This document shows, piece after piece, positions 1 to 7,594 of a stretch of DNA of 64,000 bases (positions are counted from its first letter, which is position 1; each line of letters begins with the position of its first letter). Origin of the DNA: Acidobacteriaceae bacterium (GTDB lineage: Bacteria; Acidobacteriota; Terriglobia; Terriglobales; Acidobacteriaceae); assembly GCA_003134995.1 (NCBI GenBank), contig PLDC01000018.1:146390-210389 (forward strand), written 5' to 3'. Below the pieces are notes generated by a model. It saw only the letters and a program-made list of their open reading frames with translations. It was not told where the DNA came from and searched no databases. The position numbers and the translations under genes are program-made.

Positions 1-119
1 GGCCTACCAGCCGGGCTTTTGCCAGTATACGATGGAGTCGATGGAAATACTAGACTTAATAGGAAATAGTCGGCCAGCGCCCTTCAAGCCGATTAGCCTA
101 AGGTTCAGGCGGAAGTAGA

Positions 120-154
120 TTCGCAAACGGCGTCCTTCACGTTATAATCTCCGC
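120..154 (+). promoter_or_regulatory. Promoter of the ferredoxin gene, probably leaderless
   Basis: A perfect TATAAT lies at 143-148 and a weak TTCGCA lies 17 nt upstream at 120-125. The start codon of the ferredoxin gene is at 155, where transcription from this -10 box would begin, and there is no Shine-Dalgarno sequence between them. This suggests a leaderless transcript. The -10 box is seen directly; the start site is inferred from spacing. Confidence 0.55.
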
Positions 155-535
155 ATGCCTCCTGCACCCGGCGCGACCAAAGCTGTCGGCATGGTTCCCG
201 ACGAGATGAAAGCTGAACCGAAGTCCAAGGGCCTCACCACGCCGCGCAAGAAGAAGCCGAAAGAATTGGCGGTGATCACCGAATGCTGCACGGGATGCGC
301 CGGCTCGCCTGCGTGCGTGGAATATTGTCCGGTGGAAGATTGCATGTTCTGGGTGGCGGACGAGGACAGCACGCCCTTCGGCCGCATCGCGGTCGATCCC
401 ATTCTCTGCATCGGCTGCAAGAAGTGCCTCAGCAAAGGTCCCGACGGCTGCTTTCTGGACGGTTGTCCATGGGACGCGATCGCGATGGTCGATACGGTTG
501 AAGTGGAAAAAGAAGTCGGCGCAATGGCGATTTGA
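155..535 (+). CDS. 4Fe-4S dicluster ferredoxin-type protein
   Basis: A 126-residue soluble protein with an N-terminal basic, Lys/Pro-rich leader of about 40 residues followed by two cysteine clusters. The first reads CCTGCAGSPACVEYCP (about 46-61) with a further Cys in VEDC; the second reads CIGCKKC (about 88-94) followed by CFLDGCPWDAI. The spacing fits two iron-sulfur clusters of the bacterial ferredoxin fold with extra cysteines, so it probably serves as a cytoplasmic electron carrier. No redox partner gene is adjacent. The start is the ATG directly after a TATAAT box, giving a leaderless mRNA. The partner and reaction cannot be told from sequence. Confidence 0.85.
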   Translation: MPPAPGATKAVGMVPDEMKAEPKSKGLTTPRKKKPKELAVITECCTGCAGSPACVEYCPVEDCMFWVADEDSTPFGRIAVDPILCIGCKKCLSKGPDGCFLDGCPWDAIAMVDTVEVEKEVGAMAI

Positions 536-540
536 AAAAG

Positions 541-627
541 CAGGGATTAGGGTTCAGGGGCTAGGGGCAGTCTCGGACGGCGGTTAAATCAGGATTTTCT
601 GCCCTAAACCCTAGCCCCTAAACCCTG
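541..627. terminator. Inverted repeat between converging genes, likely bidirectional terminator
   Basis: Left arm 541-569 and right arm 600-627 are imperfect reverse complements built of short G-rich units of the type ttaggg/ctaggg. It begins a few bases after the ferredoxin stop and ends just before the stop of the minus-strand gene at 630. A long imperfect hairpin between two converging genes suits a shared terminator. Similar short-period inverted modules recur elsewhere in the window. Confidence 0.5.
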
Positions 628-629
628 TT

Positions 630-824
630 TCACCCCTTCTCTCCAGTATGTTCCGGACTTCCCCCAGGCTCGGGAAAATCTGAGTCAGCGCCCTTGATGC
701 GCGGATCCTGATCGCGGTGGCCTAGTTGTCCAGCCAGGCCTGCGTTGCCGTCGTGATCGCGCTCTTCACCCTCGGTCGCGCCCTTGGCTCCGTCGGGATC
801 GTTATCCGAAATCTTCTTCGACAT
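630..824 (-). CDS. Small hydrophilic hypothetical protein
   Basis: A 64-residue, strongly hydrophilic and charged protein rich in Gly, Asp, Glu and His, with no hydrophobic segment and low predicted order. I do not recognise the family. It is supported as real by a clean AAGGAG Shine-Dalgarno a few bases before the ATG on the minus strand and by its position in the gap downstream of the cpoB gene. It may be the last gene of the Tol-Pal transcript or be expressed separately. The composition recalls small stress-related disordered proteins, but that is only a resemblance. Confidence 0.55.
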   Translation of the reverse strand: MSKKISDNDPDGAKGATEGEERDHDGNAGLAGQLGHRDQDPRIKGADSDFPEPGGSPEHTGEKG

Positions 825-866
825 AAATCTCCTTAACTTCGTCGAGCAAACATATTAGGAGCAAAA

Positions 867-1715
867 TTATTCGCCGGGCCGCACGCTTGTAGAAACTCCC
901 AGTTTGCGCAGCCGTTCGCGAGCCTGCAGGGCTTCGTTGGATTTAGGATAGCGCTGGATCACGCGGCGCAGTTCCACGACTCCATCTTCCTGTTTACCCA
1001 ACTCGATTAACGAGAAGCCTTTTTTCAGCTGGGCTGAAGCTGCTTTGCTTCCAGTCGGAAAGGTTTGTAAAACCTGGTCATAGCTCTGCGCGGCTTGCTG
1101 AAAGTTTCCCTGGCGGAATTGAATTTCGCCGAGATAGAAGTAGCAGTTCCCGGCCAGATCGGTGTTGGGATAGTACTTGATGTAGTCGGAAAATTCCTGG
1201 ATGGCAAGATCGTTTTTGTTGCCGTTGTAATCCCGCAAAGCATTGTTGTAGAGCACGTCTGGAGGCGGAGCAGCTTTCGCCGCGGCATCCTGTTGCGCCT
1301 GTGCTGACATCTGCGCCGCCTGACTCTGCTGCGACGACTGCATGTCCTCAAGCTGCTTGCTTACCTTGGCGAGGCGCGCCTTCAGTTCATCTAGCGTGTC
1401 GTTCAGCGATTGAAGTTGACCGGCAAGCTGATCGATGTGCGAGGCGGAATCTCCCTGCTGTTTTTGCAGGGTTGCCTGCAGGCCGTTAATCGCGCCGGTC
1501 ACTTTGTTGATGGCGTCGGTGTCCTGCTCGACCAGGTTTTTCATCACGCCCATGCGCTCGTCGAAGCTGCGCTGCATGGCGGTCATCTGCTCCTGCAGTT
1601 GCTGTACCTGAGTTTGCAGTTGGATCATTTCTTTGCTGGCGCCCCAAGCCGGAGCGGCGGTCAGCCAAAGCGTTGAGAGCAGAGCGAGAACCGCAGAGAA
1701 GCGTCGTAGTGTCAT
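867..1715 (-). CDS. cpoB: Tol-Pal system protein CpoB/YbgF
   Basis: A 282-residue periplasmic protein. Residues 1-25 form a signal peptide ending AWG-AS; about 27-140 are Gln/Leu-rich heptads predicted to form the trimeric coiled coil of YbgF; about 152-275 hold tandem TPR units beginning YNNALRDYNGNKNDLAIQEF. CpoB links the Tol machine to peptidoglycan synthesis at the division site in Proteobacteria. Here it is the distal member of the tolQ-tolR-tolA-tolB-pal set on the same strand, separated from pal by one outer-membrane protein gene. Length matches the family (about 260-300). Confidence 0.88.
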   Translation of the reverse strand: MTLRRFSAVLALLSTLWLTAAPAWGASKEMIQLQTQVQQLQEQMTAMQRSFDERMGVMKNLVEQDTDAINKVTGAINGLQATLQKQQGDSASHIDQLAGQLQSLNDTLDELKARLAKVSKQLEDMQSSQQSQAAQMSAQAQQDAAAKAAPPPDVLYNNALRDYNGNKNDLAIQEFSDYIKYYPNTDLAGNCYFYLGEIQFRQGNFQQAAQSYDQVLQTFPTGSKAASAQLKKGFSLIELGKQEDGVVELRRVIQRYPKSNEALQARERLRKLGVSTSVRPGE

Positions 1716-1892
1716 AGGAGAAGGTTCCTGGAACCATTCTAGGGCAGATTGTCTAGATTATGAAACGAGACTTTTGGGAAATCAGCAAAATTTCATTTTC
1801 TCCCGCAAGCGAATGCCTTCCGCAGGGGCAATTGTCAAACTGACAGCCGGATGGCCACCAGACTCCGAGTCGGCGAAGAGGAGAACGATGCG

Positions 1893-2468
1893 CTATGCCC
1901 GGCCGAACCGAAAAACTACGCCGGTGCTAAGCCGGAAATTGTTTTGCCGGTTGTCAAGGCCATCGGGGATCGTTGTCATGAAGTACTCGGCCTGCACGGG
2001 ACGAACGGAGAGGAGCTTGGATACCTTGAAATCAATGCCTCCTCCCACCGTCATCGCAAAATGATTTTCAGGCCCCGAATGGATAATGCCGTCGGTTGTG
2101 CGAACGCCTCCGAACAGGGCCTGAGCGAACGGCACAACCTTGCCGTGCCGGAAATTCACTCTGGGCCCAAAGAGATAGGTAAGCACTCCGCCCACCAATG
2201 CACCGTTTGTTGCGCTCGTCACGCCAAAGCCACCCAGCTCTGCCACCGTACCGAGCCAGTGGTTCGCGTTGTACTCGAGCTGGCCACCTCCGCCGTTTCC
2301 GTTGAATGTTTCCGCGGACGAGACGCCGTTGATCCGGTCATTTACATTAAAGCGCGCGTAGTCGTACCCGCCAGATGCCTCGAATCTACTGATGTCATCC
2401 TGCGCGACCGCGGGCAGGGCGGGAGCCAACAGCACAGCCAGTACCGTCAGCACAAACAGGTTCTTCAT
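1893..2468 (-). CDS. Outer-membrane beta-barrel protein
   Basis: 191 residues with a signal peptide (cleavage near AVAQ-DD, residues 1-22) followed by alternating amphipathic strands and Gly/Asn turns, ending in an aromatic-rich strand FRLSTGVVFRFGRA. This is the pattern of small OmpA/OmpW-like eight-stranded barrels (outer membrane protein beta-barrel families). It lies between pal and cpoB, suggesting co-expression with the Tol-Pal envelope complex. The specific role is unknown. Confidence 0.75.
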   Translation of the reverse strand: MKNLFVLTVLAVLLAPALPAVAQDDISRFEASGGYDYARFNVNDRINGVSSAETFNGNGGGGQLEYNANHWLGTVAELGGFGVTSATNGALVGGVLTYLFGPRVNFRHGKVVPFAQALFGGVRTTDGIIHSGPENHFAMTVGGGIDFKVSKLLSVRPVQAEYFMTTIPDGLDNRQNNFRLSTGVVFRFGRA

Positions 2469-2597
2469 CTCGGCCTCCCTAGTCAGGAGTTATTTCAAAT
2501 TTGGATGAATCCCACCACGACGTGGTTGTACAAGGTGGGCGGCAACCGTAAGAGAGCAGGGGCGGAGACTTCTCCGCCCCTGGCGGTCAACACTCCA

Positions 2598-3350
2598 CTA
2601 CTTCTGGTAAACAAAGTGGCCGCGGCGGTTCTGCTGCCAACACGACTCATTCGATTCCATGCAGAAGGGCTTCTCCTTGCCGTAGCTGATGGTCTTGATG
2701 CGGCTGGCATTGACTCCCGCCGAAACCAAGGCGCTTTTCACGGAAGAAGCGCGCTGGTCGCCCAGGGCGAGATTGTATTCCGTGGAACCACGCTCGTCGC
2801 AATGCCCCTCAACCGTAAAGCCTATGTTGGAATGTTGATTGAGGAACTGCGCGTCTGTACGGATCGCGGATTGCTGATCGCCGCGAATGTCGGACTTGTC
2901 GTACTCGAAGTAAATGTCCTTGACGCTGCGGCCGAAGAGATCTTCTTCCGTAGCCGAAGTTTGTGGAGGAGCTTCTGCCACTGGCGCCGGCGTTACCGTG
3001 AGGCGTGTGGTGGCTTCCTGCGTTCCGCCTGAACTCTTGGCCACGAGGTGATACGTGGTGGAATCGTTGGGGTTGACCTGCTGCGTCCCGCTAGGCTGGA
3101 CCGCGCCGATGCCGTCGATGGAAACGTCGGTGGCATTCGAAGTCTGCCAGGTCAGCGTCGCGGATTGCCCCGGCTGAATCGTATCGGGACTTACGGAGAT
3201 GGAAGCGGTGGGCGCTGCTGGTGGCGGCGGCGGTGGCGGCGGTGGCGGGGCTGTCTTCTTGTGGCACGCGCCGAGCATAACAACGGCGGCCAGAGCGATA
3301 GTGGTTGCGAGACCTTTCAAACTTTGATGTTTCATGTTCTTCCTTTTCAC
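2598..3350 (-). CDS. pal: Peptidoglycan-associated lipoprotein Pal
   Basis: A 250-residue lipoprotein. The lipobox LGAC gives a lipidated Cys near residue 29, followed by a run of about ten prolines. Residues about 48-120 resemble an Ig-like fold (IQPGQSATLTWQTSNATDV), an unusual insert relative to classical Pal. The C-terminal 110 residues are an OmpA-like peptidoglycan-binding domain with FEYDKSDIR and GHCDERGSTEYN. A GTG start at 3350 has AGGAGG seven bases upstream; an ATG five codons later (3335) has its own GGAAG. It follows tolB in the operon and anchors the outer membrane to the wall. Confidence 0.92.
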   Translation of the reverse strand: MKRKNMKHQSLKGLATTIALAAVVMLGACHKKTAPPPPPPPPPPAAPTASISVSPDTIQPGQSATLTWQTSNATDVSIDGIGAVQPSGTQQVNPNDSTTYHLVAKSSGGTQEATTRLTVTPAPVAEAPPQTSATEEDLFGRSVKDIYFEYDKSDIRGDQQSAIRTDAQFLNQHSNIGFTVEGHCDERGSTEYNLALGDQRASSVKSALVSAGVNASRIKTISYGKEKPFCMESNESCWQQNRRGHFVYQK

Positions 3351-3400
3351 CTTTGATCCTCCTGCGAATTCCGAAATAGTTCGAGTTCAGACGAAGTGTT

Positions 3401-4786
3401 TTATTTCCAACTCCAGTTTGGTTGCGTGTTACGTCCAGTAAAAGTTAGCTGATGAAGCTTGGTTCCATCGGCGAGTATCATCCACAGTTCCTCTTTGCCC
3501 GAGCGTTTCGACTCAAACACAATGTGGCGGCCATCCGGCGACCATGAGGGATAATCGTTGCGCCCGCCATCATGCGTAAGCTGAACCCATTGTTTGCTTG
3601 CGATATCCATCAGGTAGATATCGGAAGAACCGGGCTCGCCCGGACCGTACTTGCGAATCCAGGCCAGAGTAAGGAACTGGCCGTTGGGCGACCAGTTGGG
3701 TGAGACGGCATAGCCCTGATCGGTCATGCGCTGCTCGTTGGTGCCGTCTGCCTCCATGGTATAAACCTGCGGCAATCCGGTGCTACCGCTGACAAAAGCG
3801 ATCTGAGCGCCGGTCTTGCGATTCCAGACCGGGCCAACGTCCGGACCTTTGTTGGATGTTAGCCGGTGAAGATTGGCGCCGGAGGAATCGCACACATAAA
3901 TTTGCGGATTGCCGCCGCGCGAGGACGAAACAGCAAGGTGAAGACCGTCTGGCGCCCACGCCGGCGAAAGATTCGTGCCGCCAAAATGCGGAAAGCTAAC
4001 CACGCGGTTGAGATCGATTGAGTACATCAGAATGTCCCAACCACTCTTGGTTAAGGAACTGAAAGCGAGACGCGAACCATCGGGCGAGATGCGCGGCGAA
4101 AGCGACACGGAACCGAGGTGAGTGAGTTGGCGCTGATTCGAGCCGTCGTAATCCATCACCCAGATTTCTTTGTGGCCGGAGCGGTCGCTGACAAAATAAA
4201 TCTTGCTCTCCGCAATGCCGGGAATGCCTCCGCCCAAGCGAAAGATGATCTCATCGGCAAACCTGTGCGCGATCACGCGGACCGCGTCGCCAGTGGGAAC
4301 GTCAGTGTACTGTTTGCCGAGAACTTCGGGCGAGGCTGTATTCTTGACGTCATATAACCAGCCTTGCACGGTGACTTTACCTGCGGCCACGGCGAGATTG
4401 CCGAAGGTCAGCATAGCGGCGTTCGGCGGAGGCGAGTTCCACACTCCAAAAGTCACCTCAGGCGGCTGGCCGGGCACCTGTAGAGGATAGAAGCTCTTGG
4501 AGATCAGTTCGACCACACCGGAATTATCCAGATCATTCCAGAACGTGTCGTTGAAAGTTTTCAGCAACTCAGCGTTCTGCGAATCGCCGTTGGAAGGTTT
4601 GAAGTCGGGAACCGCAAGGCGGACCTTATCCACGCCCAGCCCGGACCCAGTGCGAACCCAATCTTGCGCAAATGATCTGGCAGGGAAGAGCGAACAGACC
4701 AAAATCAGGAGGCTCAAGGCGCTGAGAAGCTGTGCGCGAGATGTAAAGCGCGTAAAGCGCGAGACTGGTCGATGTATGTCGTCCAT
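3401..4786 (-). CDS. tolB: Tol-Pal translocation protein TolB
   Basis: A periplasmic six-bladed beta-propeller protein. From the ATG at 4786 the signal peptide spans about 1-40 (hydrophobic core LSALSLLILVCSLF, cleavage near SFAQ). An N-terminal TolB domain (KVRLAVPDFKP) follows, then repeated PD40 blades such as GSNQRQLT, SPRISPDGSRLAF and YPSWSPDGRHIVF. The frame stays open to an earlier ATG at 4894, which adds 36 residues before the signal peptide; neither start has a good Shine-Dalgarno, and I chose the one giving a normal signal peptide. TolB binds Pal and TolA; both genes flank it. Confidence 0.9.
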   Translation of the reverse strand: MDDIHRPVSRFTRFTSRAQLLSALSLLILVCSLFPARSFAQDWVRTGSGLGVDKVRLAVPDFKPSNGDSQNAELLKTFNDTFWNDLDNSGVVELISKSFYPLQVPGQPPEVTFGVWNSPPPNAAMLTFGNLAVAAGKVTVQGWLYDVKNTASPEVLGKQYTDVPTGDAVRVIAHRFADEIIFRLGGGIPGIAESKIYFVSDRSGHKEIWVMDYDGSNQRQLTHLGSVSLSPRISPDGSRLAFSSLTKSGWDILMYSIDLNRVVSFPHFGGTNLSPAWAPDGLHLAVSSSRGGNPQIYVCDSSGANLHRLTSNKGPDVGPVWNRKTGAQIAFVSGSTGLPQVYTMEADGTNEQRMTDQGYAVSPNWSPNGQFLTLAWIRKYGPGEPGSSDIYLMDIASKQWVQLTHDGGRNDYPSWSPDGRHIVFESKRSGKEELWMILADGTKLHQLTFTGRNTQPNWSWK

Positions 4787-5025
4787 CCGTTTGGAGACGT
4801 CAGGCAACTCAGTGCAAGAAGATACGGTTGAAGACAATATCGTACTCCGATATTTTTTCATCTGCAAGTTCAAGTTAAGGAGAATCATTACCATCCATCA
4901 TAGTGAACTGCCCCCGGCCTCAGGAATAATCAGCCGGATGCGTTAGCATTTTCTCATCCTGCGTAGATCGAGACCCTGCCGCGAACTACAGTATGGATGC
5001 AGCGACTGGGGCACAAGGACACAAG

Positions 5026-5817
5026 TTATTTCCTCGAGTAATCGAACCAATACTCCACTGAGATCTTGCTGCCGCTGTAATCCGGGGGCAGTGGGCCGAA
5101 GGTGTCGATGCGCTGCAGGGCGCGGACGGCCGATATATCGAGCGAGGGCACGCCGCTCGACTGCTCAACCTTTACATTAAGCGGATGGCCGTCGCGGGCA
5201 ACGTCAAAGGTGATGTAGACGCGCGACGCGCTGTTGATCCGCGGATCGACTTCGTACTTCAACCAGTTCTCCGAGACCTTTTTTTGGATGACTTGCACGT
5301 ACCAGCCGAACCTTGTGCCGAAATCTCCTCCACCGCCGGTGACTCCGAAGCCGCCTTTCGCGCCGCCGGCGTCGAATGTGCCATAGGGGCCGCTGACCGG
5401 GCCGCCTTCGCCGAAGGCAACCTGATTGGTTTGTTGCTCGGGCGCTGGCTTCGTTTTCTCTTTGGTTGGCGTGGTCTCTTTTTTCGGCTTGATCTTGGAA
5501 TTCTTGCCCTGGATCTCGATGGCGTCGGGCTCTTTTTCTTCTTCAACCTTCGGTTCGGATTTGGTCAGGCCCTTGGATTCGTTGGCCAGAACATTTTGCG
5601 TCGGTGCAGGCGTTGCGGGCAGAGGAACAGAACTGACTAAGGTGACGCCGATTGCCGAACCTCCGCCGCCGGAACCCCAGCCCTCACCTCGGCTCCCTGT
5701 GAAAACGACCGAGTAGAGCAGGATTACGCCAGTGATCGCGAGGTGAAATCCCGCAGACCAACTGAGGGAGCGTCCCCAATTGTCGTGTTCGAAAAAGATC
5801 TCAGCGTTTTGTGCCAT
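5026..5817 (-). CDS. tolA: TolA/TonB-type energy transducer
   Basis: 263 residues with a short cytoplasmic N-terminus, one membrane anchor at about 21-42 (FHLAITGVILLYSVVF), a Gly-rich then Lys/Glu/Pro-rich periplasmic spacer, and a C-terminal TonB-like domain from about 170 (VSENWLKYEVDP, VYITFDVARDGHPLNVKVEQSSG). Because it lies between tolR and tolB it is best read as the TolA equivalent, although the C-terminus looks closer to TonB, as is common outside Proteobacteria. Its start overlaps the end of tolR by 17 nt, implying translational coupling. Confidence 0.85.
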   Translation of the reverse strand: MAQNAEIFFEHDNWGRSLSWSAGFHLAITGVILLYSVVFTGSRGEGWGSGGGGSAIGVTLVSSVPLPATPAPTQNVLANESKGLTKSEPKVEEEKEPDAIEIQGKNSKIKPKKETTPTKEKTKPAPEQQTNQVAFGEGGPVSGPYGTFDAGGAKGGFGVTGGGGDFGTRFGWYVQVIQKKVSENWLKYEVDPRINSASRVYITFDVARDGHPLNVKVEQSSGVPSLDISAVRALQRIDTFGPLPPDYSGSKISVEYWFDYSRK

Positions 5818-6241
5818 TTTGTTGCCGGTTTTCTTCGAGGGGCTGAGTGACGATGCTGATGTTGGTGATGCCTGATTGCTTTACCGAATCCATGACCGTA
5901 GCGAATGCGCCGAACGGCACATTCTCATCGGCGCGGATAAAGATGGACTGGTTGCGCGGGTCGCGAATCTTCTGCCGCAGCTTGGCAGCGATCTCGTTGA
6001 TATTGACCGCGTCGTTGCCCATAAAGACCCGCTGATCTTTATTGATAGTGATCACGACGCGCTCTTCGGTGATTTCTTTGACCGTGCGCGTTTTGGGCAC
6101 GCTCACTTCAATGCCCGATTGCAGTACCGGCGCGGTCACCATGAAAATAATCAGCAGGACGAGAACCACATCGACCAGCGGAGTGATGTTGATATCGGCG
6201 AGAGCTGTTTGCGTGCGGCCGTTGGGAGTCGTGAAAGCCAT
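5801..6241 (-). CDS. tolR: ExbD/TolR biopolymer transport protein
   Basis: 146 residues: a short cytoplasmic tail, one transmembrane helix (PLVDVVLVLLIIFMV, about 21-37) containing the conserved proton-path aspartate, and a periplasmic domain. It is the usual ExbD/TolR size. The stop of the upstream tolQ and this ATG share one base (TGATG), and it overlaps tolA by 17 nt, so the three are tightly coupled. It forms the proton-driven motor with TolQ. Confidence 0.92.
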   Translation of the reverse strand: MAFTTPNGRTQTALADINITPLVDVVLVLLIIFMVTAPVLQSGIEVSVPKTRTVKEITEERVVITINKDQRVFMGNDAVNINEIAAKLRQKIRDPRNQSIFIRADENVPFGAFATVMDSVKQSGITNISIVTQPLEENRQQNGTKR

Positions 6242-6948
6242 CAGCGCCTCACTTCGGCAGCGGGTTGTGCCTGCATGCTCTCGATCGCGTTCAGCACTTC
6301 GAGATTGAAATCGTCGCTGCGCGCGGCCAACTCGCGAATCGAATTGCCGATGAGGTTGTAGGCAATCACGGCCGGGATGGCAGCGGCGAGGCCGGCCGCG
6401 GTGGTGATGAGAGCTTCCGAAATGCCGGGCGCGACCGCTCGCAGTGTCGCTCCACCGGCGGTCCCGAGGCCGTGGAAGGCGTCAATAATTCCCCAGACGG
6501 TTCCGAATAGGCCGATGAATGGAGTGACGGCGGCAGTAATTGCGAGCCACGGCACGTTGCGTTCGAGTCGCGTGATTTCTTCCGAGGCTCCGATCTGCAT
6601 GCCGCGCTGCACCGCGTTGATGCGTAGCGCGGCGGCGGGAGAAGCGAGTTGGCGCTTGAACTCCTGGAATCCGCCTTCGAAGACGCCGACCAGCGGGCTG
6701 GGACGAAACTGCTCGGCCACGGCGGCGATGTCTTGCAGTCGTTGCGCTTTGCGAAAGGCGCGGACGAAGCGTCCACTCTGAACCCGGGCGCGCCGGAGCA
6801 AGCTCCATTTGGTCAGAATGATCGCCCAGGAGATCAAGCTGAACGCGAGCAAAGTGAGCAGAACAAACTTGGCGACAGCCCCGGTACTGGTAAAAAGGTC
6901 GAGAATTTCGCCGCCGATAAGAACTGCAGAGTAGGGAAGAAGATGCAT
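6241..6948 (-). CDS. tolQ: ExbB/TolQ proton channel protein
   Basis: 235 residues with the MotA/TolQ/ExbB layout: one helix near 25-45, a long cytoplasmic loop, and two helices near 130-157 and 170-198 containing the family signature GLFGTVWGIIDAFHGL and ITTAAGLAAAIPAVIAYN. It is the first gene of the Tol-Pal operon. A TATAAT on the minus strand at 6975-6980 lies about 26 nt before the ATG. ExbB versus TolQ cannot be separated by sequence alone; the neighbours favour TolQ. Confidence 0.92.
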   Translation of the reverse strand: MHLLPYSAVLIGGEILDLFTSTGAVAKFVLLTLLAFSLISWAIILTKWSLLRRARVQSGRFVRAFRKAQRLQDIAAVAEQFRPSPLVGVFEGGFQEFKRQLASPAAALRINAVQRGMQIGASEEITRLERNVPWLAITAAVTPFIGLFGTVWGIIDAFHGLGTAGGATLRAVAPGISEALITTAAGLAAAIPAVIAYNLIGNSIRELAARSDDFNLEVLNAIESMQAQPAAEVRR

Positions 6949-6974
6949 TGTGATTTGCGGGATACCTGAACGTG

Positions 6975-6980
6975 ATTATA
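6975..6980 (-). promoter_or_regulatory. Candidate -10 box of the Tol-Pal operon
   Basis: A perfect TATAAT on the minus strand, 26 nt before the tolQ start codon. No convincing -35 hexamer is visible 16-18 nt further upstream, so it is a candidate only. Confidence 0.35.
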
Positions 6981-7080
6981 GATGATTGCGGCGCAGGCCT
7001 CGGCGGAGGTATCGCAAGGATAACCCGCTGACCTGCGCAGCCTGGACTTGCTTCGATGTGATCTATAAGTTACAATCGAT

Positions 7081-7167
7081 TTTGCGGTCATAGAAGTTCG
7101 CCGCTATCTCACGACCGCCGGGAAAAATGTCTTCAAGGATTACCTGCAGAGGACACGCATACAATGA
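7081..7167 (+). pseudogene. Remnant of a RelE/HigB-like toxin gene
   Basis: The frame at 7081-7167 reads IEVRRYLTTAGKNVFKDYLQ and then stops. The first part resembles the N-terminus of the RelE/HigB-type addiction-module killer family (MIEVRRY...), and KDYLQRT resembles its C-terminal tail, so an internal deletion of most of the roughly 100-residue toxin is likely. There is no start codon in the expected place. Its TGA overlaps the ATG of the following antitoxin remnant as in intact pairs. The family assignment is from recall of the consensus. Confidence 0.5.
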
Positions 7168-7482
7168 AACGCAAAAAGAAAGATATAACGAGGCGTATCG
7201 CATGACGAGTGCATAATTCGCGAATTACGCGAGGACCCTAAGTTTGCTGCGGAATACCTCAAGGTCGCATTGGAAGACACCGAAGAGCCCGCCGTGCTGT
7301 TGATCGCGCTGCGCCGCATTGCGGAGGCCAGAGGTGGCATTGCCAAAGTGGCCAAGGCTGCCGGCATTGAGCGCGAGAGCCTTTATCGTGCGTTGTCGGC
7401 GCGAGGAAACCCTCGGCTCTCTACACTGGTTGCCGTGACCAAGGCAGTGGGATTGAAGCTTACGGTCGAGCCGGCGGGGTAG
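7164..7482 (+). pseudogene. Frameshifted HTH antitoxin of an addiction module
   Basis: The ATG at 7164 opens a short frame (MKRKKKDITRRIA, stop at 7203), while the rest of the protein continues in the +1 frame: HDECIIRELREDPKFAAEYL, then the helix-turn-helix part AKAAGIERESLYRALSARGN to 7482. Together they match the putative addiction module antidote (HigA/Xre-like) layout of about 100 residues. A TTG at 7270 could still start a 70-residue product that contains the whole HTH. The single-base frameshift near 7190-7200 could be decay or a sequencing error. Confidence 0.6.
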
Positions 7483-7594
7483 GGGCTGAGGAGTCGGGAG
7501 TTTTGAAAGATGATTTGTGTGTCTTCTGAGTTTATGCCCCAAAGCATTGGCGATGGAGCGGTGCACAGCGTGAAGGAAAGAGATATAACGAGCG

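Noticed and set aside
1..40. Similarity of accagccgggcttttgccagta to 15396-15417
   Set aside because: Only about 18 of 22 bases match; could be chance and no structure supports it.
1851..3032. 393-aa plus-strand ORF over the barrel and pal genes
   Set aside because: Antisense shadow of two well-supported minus-strand genes; composition is unlike a real protein.
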